Shown one piece after another: positions 54,151 through 64,000 of a stretch of 64,000 nucleotides of DNA (position 1 is its first letter; every line of letters starts with the position of its first letter). The notes beneath the pieces were generated by a model. The model was not told the origin of the DNA, ran no database searches, and worked only from the letters and a program-made list of their open reading frames with translations. The DNA is from Larus michahellis (lineage: Eukaryota; Chordata; Aves; Charadriiformes; Laridae). Location of the stretch: positions 10,858,711-10,922,710 of the forward strand of contig NC_133910.1 in the NCBI RefSeq assembly GCF_964199755.1, given 5' to 3'. A program made the position numbers and the translations under genes.

Positions 54151-54720
54151 CTGGACCTCACGGAGCGCTGCTGCCGAGGCTCGCTCGGGGTGCGCATCAG
54201 GACGGCGGCTGGCTCTCCCGGTTGAGCCGGTTTCCATTCCCGCCTCCACACGAACCCAATCTTCCCCCGTTTCCCCCAACAGCGCCGCGCCCCGCAGTCC
54301 CCCCGCCCTCCCCTCAGCCGCGGCCCCGCCCCCGCCCCCGCGGACCCTAGCCCCGCCCCTGGCCCGTCTGTCCAATCAGAGCGAGAGGAGGGCGGAACCA
54401 AGAGGGGGCGGGGCGCGACCGCCATTTTCTTTACGGCGGGGCGGACGTGAAAGGGACCCCTAGCGACGGCGCGGCGGTTGCTAGGGGTACTGAGCTCTCG
54501 CGATGCTTTCCGGCGGCGCCAAGATGGCGGAGGCGGTGGTGGAGCTGTTGGAGCGGGCGGCCAGGCGGGAGGTGCCGCTGGAGGAGCTGCGGGCCTTGCG
54601 GCTCGCCGTGCAGGCCGTGCCGCCCGCAGCCCTCCGCGCCCGCCTCAGCGACGACCACCTGGGAGCGCTCTTCGCCCTCCTCAGCGTCAATGACCGGTGA
54701 GCGGCGTCTCGGCTCTGCGG
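54150..54720 (+). promoter_or_regulatory. PSMD5: CpG island, PSMD5 promoter
   Basis: Dense CpG. CCAAT at about 54371 (GTCCAATCAGAG), GC boxes near 54402-54413, a YY1 site CCGCCATTTT at about 54419, a TCTCGCGA element at about 54496 (match to the TCTCGCGAGA promoter motif), and a second YY1-type AAGATGGCGG that includes the start codon. No TATA box. This is a typical housekeeping promoter. Confidence 0.85.
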
Positions 54721-57700
54721 GCCTGACCCGGCTCTGCGGGCCTGACCCGGCAATGCCGCATCCCCTCTCCCTTTTCCCCGGAGCATGGTGACTCCTGCTG
54801 CTACCCCACCTCCTTCCCTGCCCTCCTTTGGGGTGGGGGCTGGTAGAGCTGGGGATCTGGGAGCACCCAGTGGCGTCCCTCTCCTGAAGGGCTTGGGTTT
54901 GTCTCTGTCCCGCCCAGGGAGCAGGTGTCTGCCTGTGTTTCCATCCTGGAGAGGCTCCTGCAGGCCCTGGACCCGGTCTACGTGATCCAGAACCTCAGAG
55001 AAGAGCTTCAGAAAGGGCTTTTCCACCCTGATGACTCCGTGAAAATCCTCACCATATCTCAGGTACAGGGTTTTGCCCCAGGAGAGGGGGACAGAGCTCT
55101 GTCTTGAGCCAGGCTGGGTTAGTCCTAATCTGTTACTGTTGTTTCATGTCCTAACTTGTGACAAAAGCACTACATTAAGTGCTATGTACAGGAATTGTGC
55201 TCCTCTTCCAAGAAGAGCCATGCAATTTTGGATAAATGCTGTGCAATGTGTTGGTATATAATGCTTTATGACATGTCTGTTAAACATAATGTATAAAACT
55301 ATGTCTTGACAGAAGTAAATTGTAAATGAATCTTCGGTCATGTGTTCTGGATAAAGGTTTAAAAGCCAGTGCTGACAGCAGGTGCCATAAGGATCAAGTG
55401 CAGCAACATTTTGATATTCAGGATACTTTGAACAATATTGTAGAAACATTGAAGAGGAATAGGCTGTAGTAGCTTGACACTTGTTGCGTTAATTTAGAAG
55501 AATAGAATTGTCAAACATTGTAGTTTTGAATGGACTTCTAGAGGTTTCAGGTCCAGCCCCCAGCTAAAAGCAGGGTAACCTTGCGGCAGGCTATGCAGGG
55601 TATTGTCCAGTTGAATTTTGAGTATCTGCGAAAATGGTGATTCTGTCTGTCTAGGTAGCTGTTCCAGTGCCTGAATGTCCTTATAGTAGAAAAAGTTTGT
55701 TTTAATGTTATTTTCTATAGTTATTTACAATTATTTTAATGATGTCTTTAGGTTGGGAGGATTGTTGAAAATTCAGATGCTGTTACAGAAATTCTCAATA
55801 GTCCTGAACTATTACGGCAGATAATAAATTGCATTGGTGGAGAGAAAATAGCGGTGGCTAAAGAGGTAAGCATTGCTTTGGTTTTTTCTTCCTCTACAAG
55901 GTGATGTAGACGCTGCAGAAAATACCTTTTCTACTGTGTCTGTGATGACAGCCTCTGCTCTTCTTTGCTCTTCTTTTTTCCTCAAAAAGAGTTGCTTGAA
56001 AGGTGTTATAACCATGTAGGTGCCCTAAGCCTAGAAATTACTTAGATGTGATAGAAAATTTACTTAGAACTGTTATCTTCCAGTAGCTGTTGATGCCAAA
56101 GTGAACTCATAGATCTGAATTTAATGGCAGAGACTTGGATCACAGTAACTGTAACTAGCTCTTGTCAGTGATACAGTAATTCTTATTGAAAAGTGACTAG
56201 CAATTAGGATTTTAGATGTGTAACATGATTAATATGTCAGTAAAGAACAGTGAAATTAAGTCAGATTGTCTTGGATTTTCTTCTCTTTATGTTTTTCTTA
56301 CAATGCGTTGCTGTTTTTATTTCCAGGCCATCAAATCTCTCTCAAGAATAGCACAGACGCAAGATGGCTTAGAGGCTTTATTTGTGAGCAATTTGTTGAG
56401 TGACTTGAAAAATGTCATGGCAACAAATGATATTGTTCGATACAGAGTGTATGAGGTAGGAATGCGATCAGTGTTAGCATTTGGATGACGTGATACTGCA
56501 TTTCTCTTGGACTGTAGTTCTGAATTACAATCTGCATTTTGTGGCTAAATCATTATTAAATTATTATTAGTATTCATCCCTGCATTACAAACTCTTCTTC
56601 CTGTCTGTATTTTGTCAAGACAAGAAAGGAGCAGGAAGAGTACAGCAGTGTTGGTCCTCAATGTCATATGTTCTTAGTTTATGGTACAAAGGTGCGAAGT
56701 ATTGTTTACATCTTTTATTTTCTAACTCATCGTCCCTAAGGCATTGGAAGGGCTACACAGAGTTACTAAAGATACAATAAAGTGTTTGCTCCCTTGAAAT
56801 TAAAAGTCAAATAGCTGCTGAAGTCTCTCAACATTTGGATGTGAAGTGCTATTGAAACTTGTGGAAGGGGAAAGAGATCAGGAGAGAGCTGCCAAGCGCG
56901 TCAGTCTAGATATGTATGGCAAAGGAGAAATAAAACAATTTAGCCATTTTAGAGCTTAATGGGGATAGTAGTGATGATCCTCTGAAGAAAAGTTGACTGT
57001 GTGTAGAAATCAAATGCATGTGCTGTAAACTTGGAACTACTTATGAACTTGTTTCAAGCAAACATTTAGGTTAATTATGAAAACTTCATAAAGTTCTATA
57101 TTTAATCTATATTGGGTTATTCAGCATTATAAGATGTATTTGGCCATTCCTGTGGATTGTTAACATTATAATATTTTCATAAACCAACACTTTTTCTTCT
57201 GCTTTTTAGTTAATTGTTGAGATTTCTTCGGTGTCGGCAGATTCGCTGAATTACTGTGCAAACAGTGGGTTAATATCAGAGTTAATTGGAGAGCTGACTG
57301 GAGATGATGTGCTGGTCAGGTATGTTGGCAGTGAGTTTGCCAGCGAGATTTCCCTTTCCCCTCTTTGTTAAAACTCTGATGTTCGGTCTTAAAATAACAG
57401 TCTTTAAACACGTTTGTGTGTGTTTCTTGTCAAACCCTTTTCAGGAAAACGCTTTTATCTGCCTACTCTTAAACAGCCTTGAGTGTAAAATACTGTATAC
57501 TTAAATTTGAAAACCAGGTTGAAGTTTCCCCAGTATGCTGTGATAATTGTAATGCTGGGCTGCAATGTAAACACTTTAGAACTCTTTCCAGCTGTACACC
57601 TAAAATAAGATAGCTGAGTGAGCTTGGAGGGGTGTTGGACAGTTGAGGTATTTTGGGTTTTGTTTTTTTTTTTGTTTGGTTGGTTTTTGTCCTAAGGGTA

Positions 57701-60700
57701 GCAAAACCTGTTTTTTTCTTAATCACTGAGTACTTGAAAACCCATCTGAAATAGGCTAAAATAACTGTCTGTCTGTTACAGAGCTACATGTATAGAGATG
57801 GTGACCTCACTGGCCCATACACCACATGGGCGTCAGTACCTTGCTCAACAAGGAATTATCGATAAAATTTCGAACATCATTGTTGGTGCGGAGTCTGATC
57901 CTTTCTCAGGCTTTTATTTACCAGGTTACATCATGCGTTTCTTGTTTCTGGTGTTTGCTTTTATTAATGAGTTAAATTGAGAGGACTTAAGCCTCTGTTT
58001 TGAAAGCTCATGTGAATTTTTGAATATTAGAACATGATGTGCACAAAAAGGACAGTCTAATACATGAATAATATTACTCATTAACAGTGGTAGTACAGGT
58101 AAAATCTGGCGAGACTGTACTAAAGGTTTGAAGTTTGTGTTACTGTAGTCTCCTGAGGTTTTTTTTTATGAATTCAAGAAGACAGCTGTTACTTCATTAA
58201 TTAAGTAAATCCCAAAATACTGACTGGTTCCTTAGTTCTGTCCTTATTCTGATGCCTTTCACAAACAGTATTCAGATTTAATATCACTAGTTTAGCAGTG
58301 AAACAATCTTATGTTAGTTATCTTATTTAATTTTGACATTGCTAAAGTTACTGGTTTTCCACTCTGAATGCTTTTTTTTTGTCTTGTTCTCTCAGGTTTT
58401 GTTAAATTTTTTGGAAATCTGGCTGTTGTAGACAGTCCACAGCAGATCTGTGAACGATACCCTGTCTTTATGGAAAAAGTCTTTGAAATGGCAGAAAGTC
58501 ATGATCCAACCATGATTGGAGTGGCCGTGGACACGCTAGGAATCCTGGGATCAAATGTGGAAGGCAAACAGGTTTTACAGAAAACTAGTTAGTATTTTTT
58601 TTTTCTTTAATAAAACTTTCTCAGTATGTCATAATATACAGGAGTGAATTGGTTTGGTGTAGTACAGAAAGGAATTGAAAAATATATTTATTTATCTGAT
58701 AATCAAGGGTGTCTGAATAGCTGTGCTATAGCAGATAAGGTGTTTTTTAACCATCTTGCCAAGCATGGCCGTGTGAAATACCTGGCAGGTAGAATTCTGG
58801 TATCACAAGTGTGATTCAAACTATTCTTTTCTAGTGAGCTGCATCACTAGTAATCAGTAGTTGTACTTCAGATTCTTCTGTTTCTACTGATGTCATGACC
58901 TCCCTACCAGCGTTAGAAAAACATGAACTACCACATAATGATGCTTTCTGTAAAGACTGCATTGTTTCTTGTCTTATAAAACTATTCAGAGGATTCAAAG
59001 TAGGTGCTACGCTTCTTGCTGCTAGTCCAAACTTCGGGGTTTTTTTAAGTGGAAAATTTGTATTGCAGATAGCTATCGGAGTGTTGCAGAATGGCATTGA
59101 AGACTTCTAATTACAAGTGTAGTAGGATCCACGCTTCCCAAGATAACTCAGTTATCTGTGATACATAACTTCCTTTTTGGAAATGTTTGGATAGTCTGGA
59201 GAATTCACGTAGAAATTTATCTTGGATCCATGTGAAGCAAAGAGTCTTACACTGTTTTTCTTATAGTAGATCAAGAAGCTGCCTTTCTCAGGTTTAATGT
59301 ACAACACTCTCTTTCTAGCAGTTAATGTGGTATAATGTGACTGATGGGTAACTCTGTACTCCTGTAGAGGTCTGTCTGAATTAATTAAAAGCAATTTGTT
59401 TTTATTTTCAAAGGAAGTAGATTTCAAAGTCTGTTAAACAGAATAGGGCACCAAGCAAAGAATGCCCCCACAGAGTTACGACTTCGATGCTTGGATGCAA
59501 TTTCATCTCTTCTTTACTTGCCTGTAAGTTTGTGGTTTGGATTGTTGTCTCTTTTCTCTTTTTCTTTTTTTTTTTTTTTAATCTACAAGAATTAAATTAT
59601 TGTGTGAAGACCTTTTGCAGCCTCTAGCTTAGGTAGAAGTGGTAGCTTTCTAGTATTCAGAATCATTAATTTTACTGTTTTGAGATTCCCTGATTTATTT
59701 GTTTGCTTAAAGTTTGAATTTCTTTGTAAGAAGCCAGGTGTTCTGAAATCTGTTCATAAAACACGAAGTCCAGAGATGATTGGCAAGGGAATGGGAGTGA
59801 GCAGTTTAATATTCTTGTACTTTAAAGAGATAGTGGCAAACTGCTGTCATCCCTGTGTGTGTTCTTTAGATCCAGTCATCTGGTTTTAATAGTGTAGCTC
59901 TAAATGAGCAAGTAAGCCATTTTCATTTGTCTTGCAGGACTGCACTCCAGCACAGCACTTATCTCGTGTATCAAAATCAATTTATTTAAATCTGTCCTTC
60001 AAGCTAAATGAAATATAGAAGGCCACTTCTTCATTCATGAACATAAGTTAAAAATTTAAACTACTTCAGTTTAATCTCCTGGTGGTGTGTTTCAGATGAC
60101 TTCCTTAACCGTTGAACGTATACTCAAAACTTGAAAGCTTTGCATAATCCTAATCAAACTTTTGTTTTTTGCACCTTTCTCTGATGCATGTAGCCAGAGC
60201 AGCAGACAGAAGACCTTTTGAGAATGACTGAATCATGGTTCACATCCTTGTCTAGCCAGCCGTTGGAGCTCTTCAGGAGCATCAGTACTCAGCCATTCCC
60301 TGATCTCCACTGTGGGGCTTTACGGGTGTTTACTGTAAGTGCTTCTTGTTCTTAAAGATCAAGTAGCGAATTGTCTTGCCATTCAGTCCCAGATTTTTTG
60401 AAGTGAATGCCACAGACTTCTTGTTGAAGCCCTGAAGTGGTCAGAAATAAGGCCTTTTTCGTTATGCCCCACTTGCATCCACCATTTGAGTAACGCAGGA
60501 GACATGTCATGTCTGTAATGCTTATTTTCTTACAAATTGGGGGCGGGGGGGGAAAGGCAACAGCTCTGCTTAGGTGGCTGCTTTGATATCAGAAGCACTG
60601 CTGTGATAATTCACTTAAAACTTTAAAGATAAGCACTGAACTGTACTTGTTTTCCAGTATTAAACCCTGCTGCTTGATTTGAGTGGTGGTTGTGTAACTA

Positions 60701-61091
60701 CCGTGTGGAATGAATATCCCATTTCATTTTTTCTATTCCTTGGCTGTTTGCGTAACAGCCTACTGTGTAACTGGTTTTGGGGTTATTAAAATGAGGTGTT
60801 TCACCCGCTCCCCTCTCTTGTCTTTATGTTTAGGCTATTGCAAATCAACCGTGGGCCCAGAAGTTGATGCTTGACACTCCAGGGTTTGTGGAGTACGTTG
60901 TTGACAGATCTGTGGAGCCTGACAAAGCTTCGAAGGATGCCAAATATGAACTTGTTAAGGCCCTTGTAAACTCCAAAACAATCGCGGAAATCTTTGGAAA
61001 TCAGTATTACTTGAGGCTTAGGGCTTACTTGCGTGAAGGCCCTTATTATGTTAAGGCAGTTTCCACTACAGCTGTGGAAGGAGCAGAATAA
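54524..61091 (+). CDS. PSMD5: 26S proteasome non-ATPase subunit 5 (S5b, 504 aa)
   Basis: PSMD5 is an assembly chaperone for the base of the 19S proteasome regulator; it binds PSMC2- and PSMC1-containing intermediates and leaves the mature particle. Exons: 54524-54696, 54918-55062, 55752-55865, 56327-56455, 57210-57319, 57782-57924, 58396-58587, 59414-59523, 60194-60334, 60834-61091. All are GT-AG and in phase. The 504 residues equal the human length. The protein is an ARM/HEAT-type helical repeat throughout, with no catalytic site. Highly conserved stretches include [34 protein letters not shown] and the C-terminal [16 protein letters not shown]. The start at 54524 has a strong Kozak context (AAGATGG) and aligns with the human start. 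An in-frame ATG at 54503 would add seven residues (MLSGGAK). The donor after exon 7 is GTTAGT, weaker than the rest. Confidence 0.98.
54711..54748 (+). repeat. 19-bp tandem duplication in PSMD5 intron 1
   Basis: GGCTCTGCGGGCCTGACCC occurs twice in direct succession, 14 bp inside the first intron. Confidence 0.9.
55498..55718 (-). repeat. Old, diverged CR1 fragment in PSMD5 intron 2
   Basis: Blocks in CR1 order in reverse complement but diverged: AATGGACTTCTAGAGGTTTC, CAGGTCCAGCCCCCAGCTAA, AAGCAGGGTAACCTTG, GTCCAGTTGAATTTTGAGTA and GCTGTTCCAGTGCC. It is clearly older than the other three copies. Confidence 0.8.
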
Positions 61092-62670
61092 TGTCACTGA
61101 TGTCTTGGTTCCCCTTCTTGCAAACCATGTTACTGAAATAGGTGTTAAGATATAAGGTGTAAAGACTCTCCACGCTGGAGTCTTTTGAGATTGTCTCTTT
61201 AAAGGAATGTGAAGCACTTCGACTCTATTTAAAATGAGGGTGATGAGAGCGAATCAAAACCTCTAGGGCACAGCATAATTTCCCATAGAATGTCATGGCA
61301 GAAGTTCTCTGTACTGTCGTGAGACAAGTAACCAAGGTAAGCACTCTGTCAGCTGCTGACTGTCTCTTATTTTGCAGAAATTAATCAGTGTTTAGTTAAA
61401 CTGTTCTTGGGTTTGGAGTTCCTGTAGTATTTTCTCAGTAGATCACAGTTCAATTAAAAAGAAAAAAAACAACAACAAAAAAACAAACACCAAAACACCT
61501 TGAGGTTTGTAACCTCAGATGCTGCCATAGTTTCTCTTTTTTTAATTTTTTTTTTTTGTATCTGCCAAATTTGGCACTCACATAACTCTCTTAGCCAGTT
61601 ATATTCTGTCAGAAACCCTGTTGGTAAGAATAAGGTAGTAACATTCTGTCCACAGGAGGGAGTACGAACTGGATTCTCTTCTATTTTCCACTTGCTGGAT
61701 GTGAATCTTGCTTGAATAAATAATCCTAAATATTGTTTACATTTTATGCTGAGGATGAAAAAAAAGCTTTTAGCCCTTTTAAAAACAAAGAAATGCACGC
61801 TGTAGTGTGTAAAACCAAATTGGGAACTCTGTCTCCCTCGTTGACTGCGACATTGTGTGACAGCTCAGTTTACTTGCTCAAAAGGAGCATGAGCTATAGC
61901 ACTACAAGTCTACTTCAGAACCAAATCTTAAATTGTTTACACTATTTTTTAACAGAAATCCATTTTTTAATTTTAAGTGTTATTTAAAAAAATGTGTAAT
62001 TTTAGTTGCCTGAATTAGAATAAAAAGGGTAAGAACACAAAGCTTTCATGTTTAAGGGCATGAACTGAGTTAGGAGTGTGGAAATGTAGTACCTTACAAA
62101 GTTGTAATCTTCTTTTGAAGATGGTCAGTATCTCAGTGGATGAGATGCGAGACTAGCTGGACGCTCTAGTGATGTGTCTTTGTCCACAAACAGAGACCAC
62201 AATGTACTTTATACAAAAGGTTTATACTATTTTTGTTGAGGACATAAGAAACAAATCTGAGGAATGGCTGGGGGGAGCATAATAAAACCATAGAATTACT
62301 ACTTCTGGGCTTACTTTAGTAGCGTGTCAAGTCAGGAATACCTTTATGGAGAGTACTTGCTCTGTGCCCCCACTCTGCGAAGGGGAGTGGGATGATATAG
62401 TTGTGCAGTAACTCTCCTCTTGCTCATAGCATTGAGCTGCAGCAGAGGTGATGGTATTGCCTGCCAAAAATTGCTGGCCAGGAGTCAAAGTGGGCTCAGA
62501 GGAGCCGGGTGGTTGGGGAAGATCCCTTCGTGTTTAATAAGCTGTCGGAATGCAGGTGATCTGCCTTGCTGCTTATGATCTAATATGTACAAAAGTTGTC
62601 GTCCAACGTTATACTGCTGCTGACGCTTTCACCCTAGATGTGCATAATAAACACCTGCTAGTGAGAAATG
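61092..62670 (+). other. PSMD5: PSMD5 3' UTR (probable extent)
   Basis: AT-rich and without a recognisable exon. AATAAA occurs at 61715, 62019, 62281 and 62646, so several 3' ends are possible. An A/C-rich low-complexity patch is at about 61457-61500. Confidence 0.5.
61715..61720 (+). terminator. PSMD5: First canonical polyadenylation signal after PSMD5
   Basis: AATAAA, 624 bp after the stop codon. Further AATAAA motifs at 62019, 62281 and 62646 could give longer transcripts. Confidence 0.45.
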
Positions 62671-64000
62671 CAGTACACAGTGTCTCATTTGTGACCGGAA
62701 AGAGCATGGAAGCTTCATGAATCCCACATCCAGAAAAAACATAAAAGCACTAAAAAGGAAATTAAAAGAGTATAGAAGTCCAGAGTTTGCACCCATATTG
62801 GACAGTTCAGCTTTGTTGTTTTAGGTGGCTTTGTGTGCTGGTAGCTCTGTATGAGCCATATACTAAAATCTCAGTAAAAGAAATCAATATATAAACCTTT
62901 TCTGCAATTCATGAGCCTCTTCCATGTGTGTTTTCAGCTGTTGCTTTTGAAGGCCATTCTTTGTGCTAAGTCTTTAGCATCTGCTTTGCATGGTACGTTT
63001 GCCAAATACAATATTTTGGAATACACAGATGCCAAACAAGGAGATTTTTTTATATATGCACATATTCTTTATTTTGTTGAGCTTTGAGCTCAACATTCTG
63101 ATGAATTGATCACACGCTTACTTGTTATTCACATGTAGTTCCCTACCCATCCTGTGTATTGCTGTATGGTTTACATGTTGCTGATGGTGTATCTTGTATG
63201 CAAAGGAAAAATTTAAGTGTGGTGTGTCAGTCCTTTCCCCTGGAAAGTAGGAGATAATTGAGAATAAGACAGAAATGGAATAGCGGAGAATGAGAGTTGA
63301 GGTAACACACTAAACTTGATGAACTTGGTTTAAAAAAAAAAAAAAGAAAACAAAACCCAAACTCCCAACCCCAAATCTCATCATTTGACCCTGGTTAACT
63401 TGGTACTTAAGAAGTGTGGATCCTTCGGAGCACACCTGTGATTCCTTCCATCACAGTGGGAGCAGTAGTGGGGCCTTGAAGGTGCCCGTGTGTGTCCATC
63501 ACAGCTGTAGAACCAATCTGTCTGGCTCGTCTTCCTGCTGCTGGAGGAGCTGATGTGGTTGAGTTAATCCAGAGGGTGTAGGCACAGCTGGGCTTGTGTT
63601 CTGTGGCTGGTTACCAATTTGGGGAGTTTTTACCTTGTGAATAAGGCTGGTGTTAGCAGTGTGCTGGTGAGTTTGTTCTGAGTGGGCTGCTGATGCGGTT
63701 CTCCAGCATGTTGTGGCGTTGAGGTGCTTGTGTTAGTGTTTCTCTGATATCGTGACTGACAGAAATACAAGATTCTTTAACAGGTAAGTTGGATTTCTTG
63801 CCTAGAATCTCCCTGGTCTGTTTACTGAAGCGATTCCTGCGATGGTTCAATGGCTGTTCCCACTCTAAGCTGCTCCCTGGTTTCACTGGTACTGTAAAAC
63901 AGGCTGCTCAGAAGCAGCTCCCTTTTGTGGACGGAAAGATTCCGCTTTGTTCCAAAATACTTTGGAAATAGGTGATGCCTTGCTCAGATGAAAAATGTGG
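62671..64000. other. Flank downstream of PSMD5
   Basis: AT-rich, then mixed sequence, with an A-run/A-C-rich patch at about 63331-63370. The next gene in the conserved order is FBXW2. I recognise none of its exons before the end of the window. Confidence 0.5.

Noticed and set aside
54503-54523. Alternative PSMD5 start at 54503
   Set aside because: It is in frame, but 54524 aligns with the human start and has the stronger Kozak context. Kept only as an alternative.
62671-64000. Expected FBXW2 exons downstream of PSMD5
   Set aside because: No WD-repeat or F-box coding sequence could be recognised in this stretch.

Overview
The window is bird nuclear DNA. Four CR1 LINE 3' ends of the avian type, a solo endogenous-retrovirus LTR, spliced vertebrate genes and very short GC-rich introns all point that way. 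The four protein genes match the conserved amniote block TRAF1 - PHF19 - CUTA-like - PSMD5 (human 9q33.2, mouse chromosome 2). The short introns suggest an avian microchromosome. The species cannot be read from the sequence.

Layout. 1-5,500: intergenic DNA with one CR1 and one older repeat, and no gene seen (the expected upstream neighbour C5 is not recognisable). 5,550-24,395: TRAF1 on the + strand, with a CpG-island promoter and untranslated first exon, ten coding exons (557 codons) and a 3' UTR of about 1.9 kb. 24,400-31,250: intergenic DNA, GC-rich in parts, with an almost 500-bp TTTC tract, a GGA tract and an old interspersed repeat. 31,260-31,670: a G-rich minisatellite against the PHF19 CpG island. 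31,700-41,850: PHF19 on the + strand, fourteen coding exons (588 codons). 43,332-52,094: a CutA-family gene on the - strand, six coding exons (162 codons), tail-to-tail with PHF19. 52,307-52,780: a solo LTR just 5' of that gene. 54,150-61,091: PSMD5 on the + strand, CpG-island promoter and ten coding exons (504 codons). 61,092-64,000: PSMD5 3' UTR and flank.

All four coding sequences were assembled exon by exon. Every intron is GT-AG and the phases join without a break. The genes do not form a pathway. TRAF1 is an adaptor in TNF-receptor and NF-kappaB signalling, PHF19 targets PRC2 to chromatin, the CutA protein is a small trimeric family with a membrane-anchor-like N-terminus, and PSMD5 is a 26S proteasome base assembly chaperone.

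Most notable points: TRAF1 keeps a complete C3HC4 RING and the following zinc fingers, which mammalian TRAF1 lacks; the CutA-like gene is intact, while its human counterpart at this locus is a pseudogene; an LTR lies about 210 bp from that gene's start codon; a 21-bp tandem duplication copies a PHF19 splice donor in frame; and two E-boxes sit in a perfect 20-bp palindrome in a TRAF1 intron.
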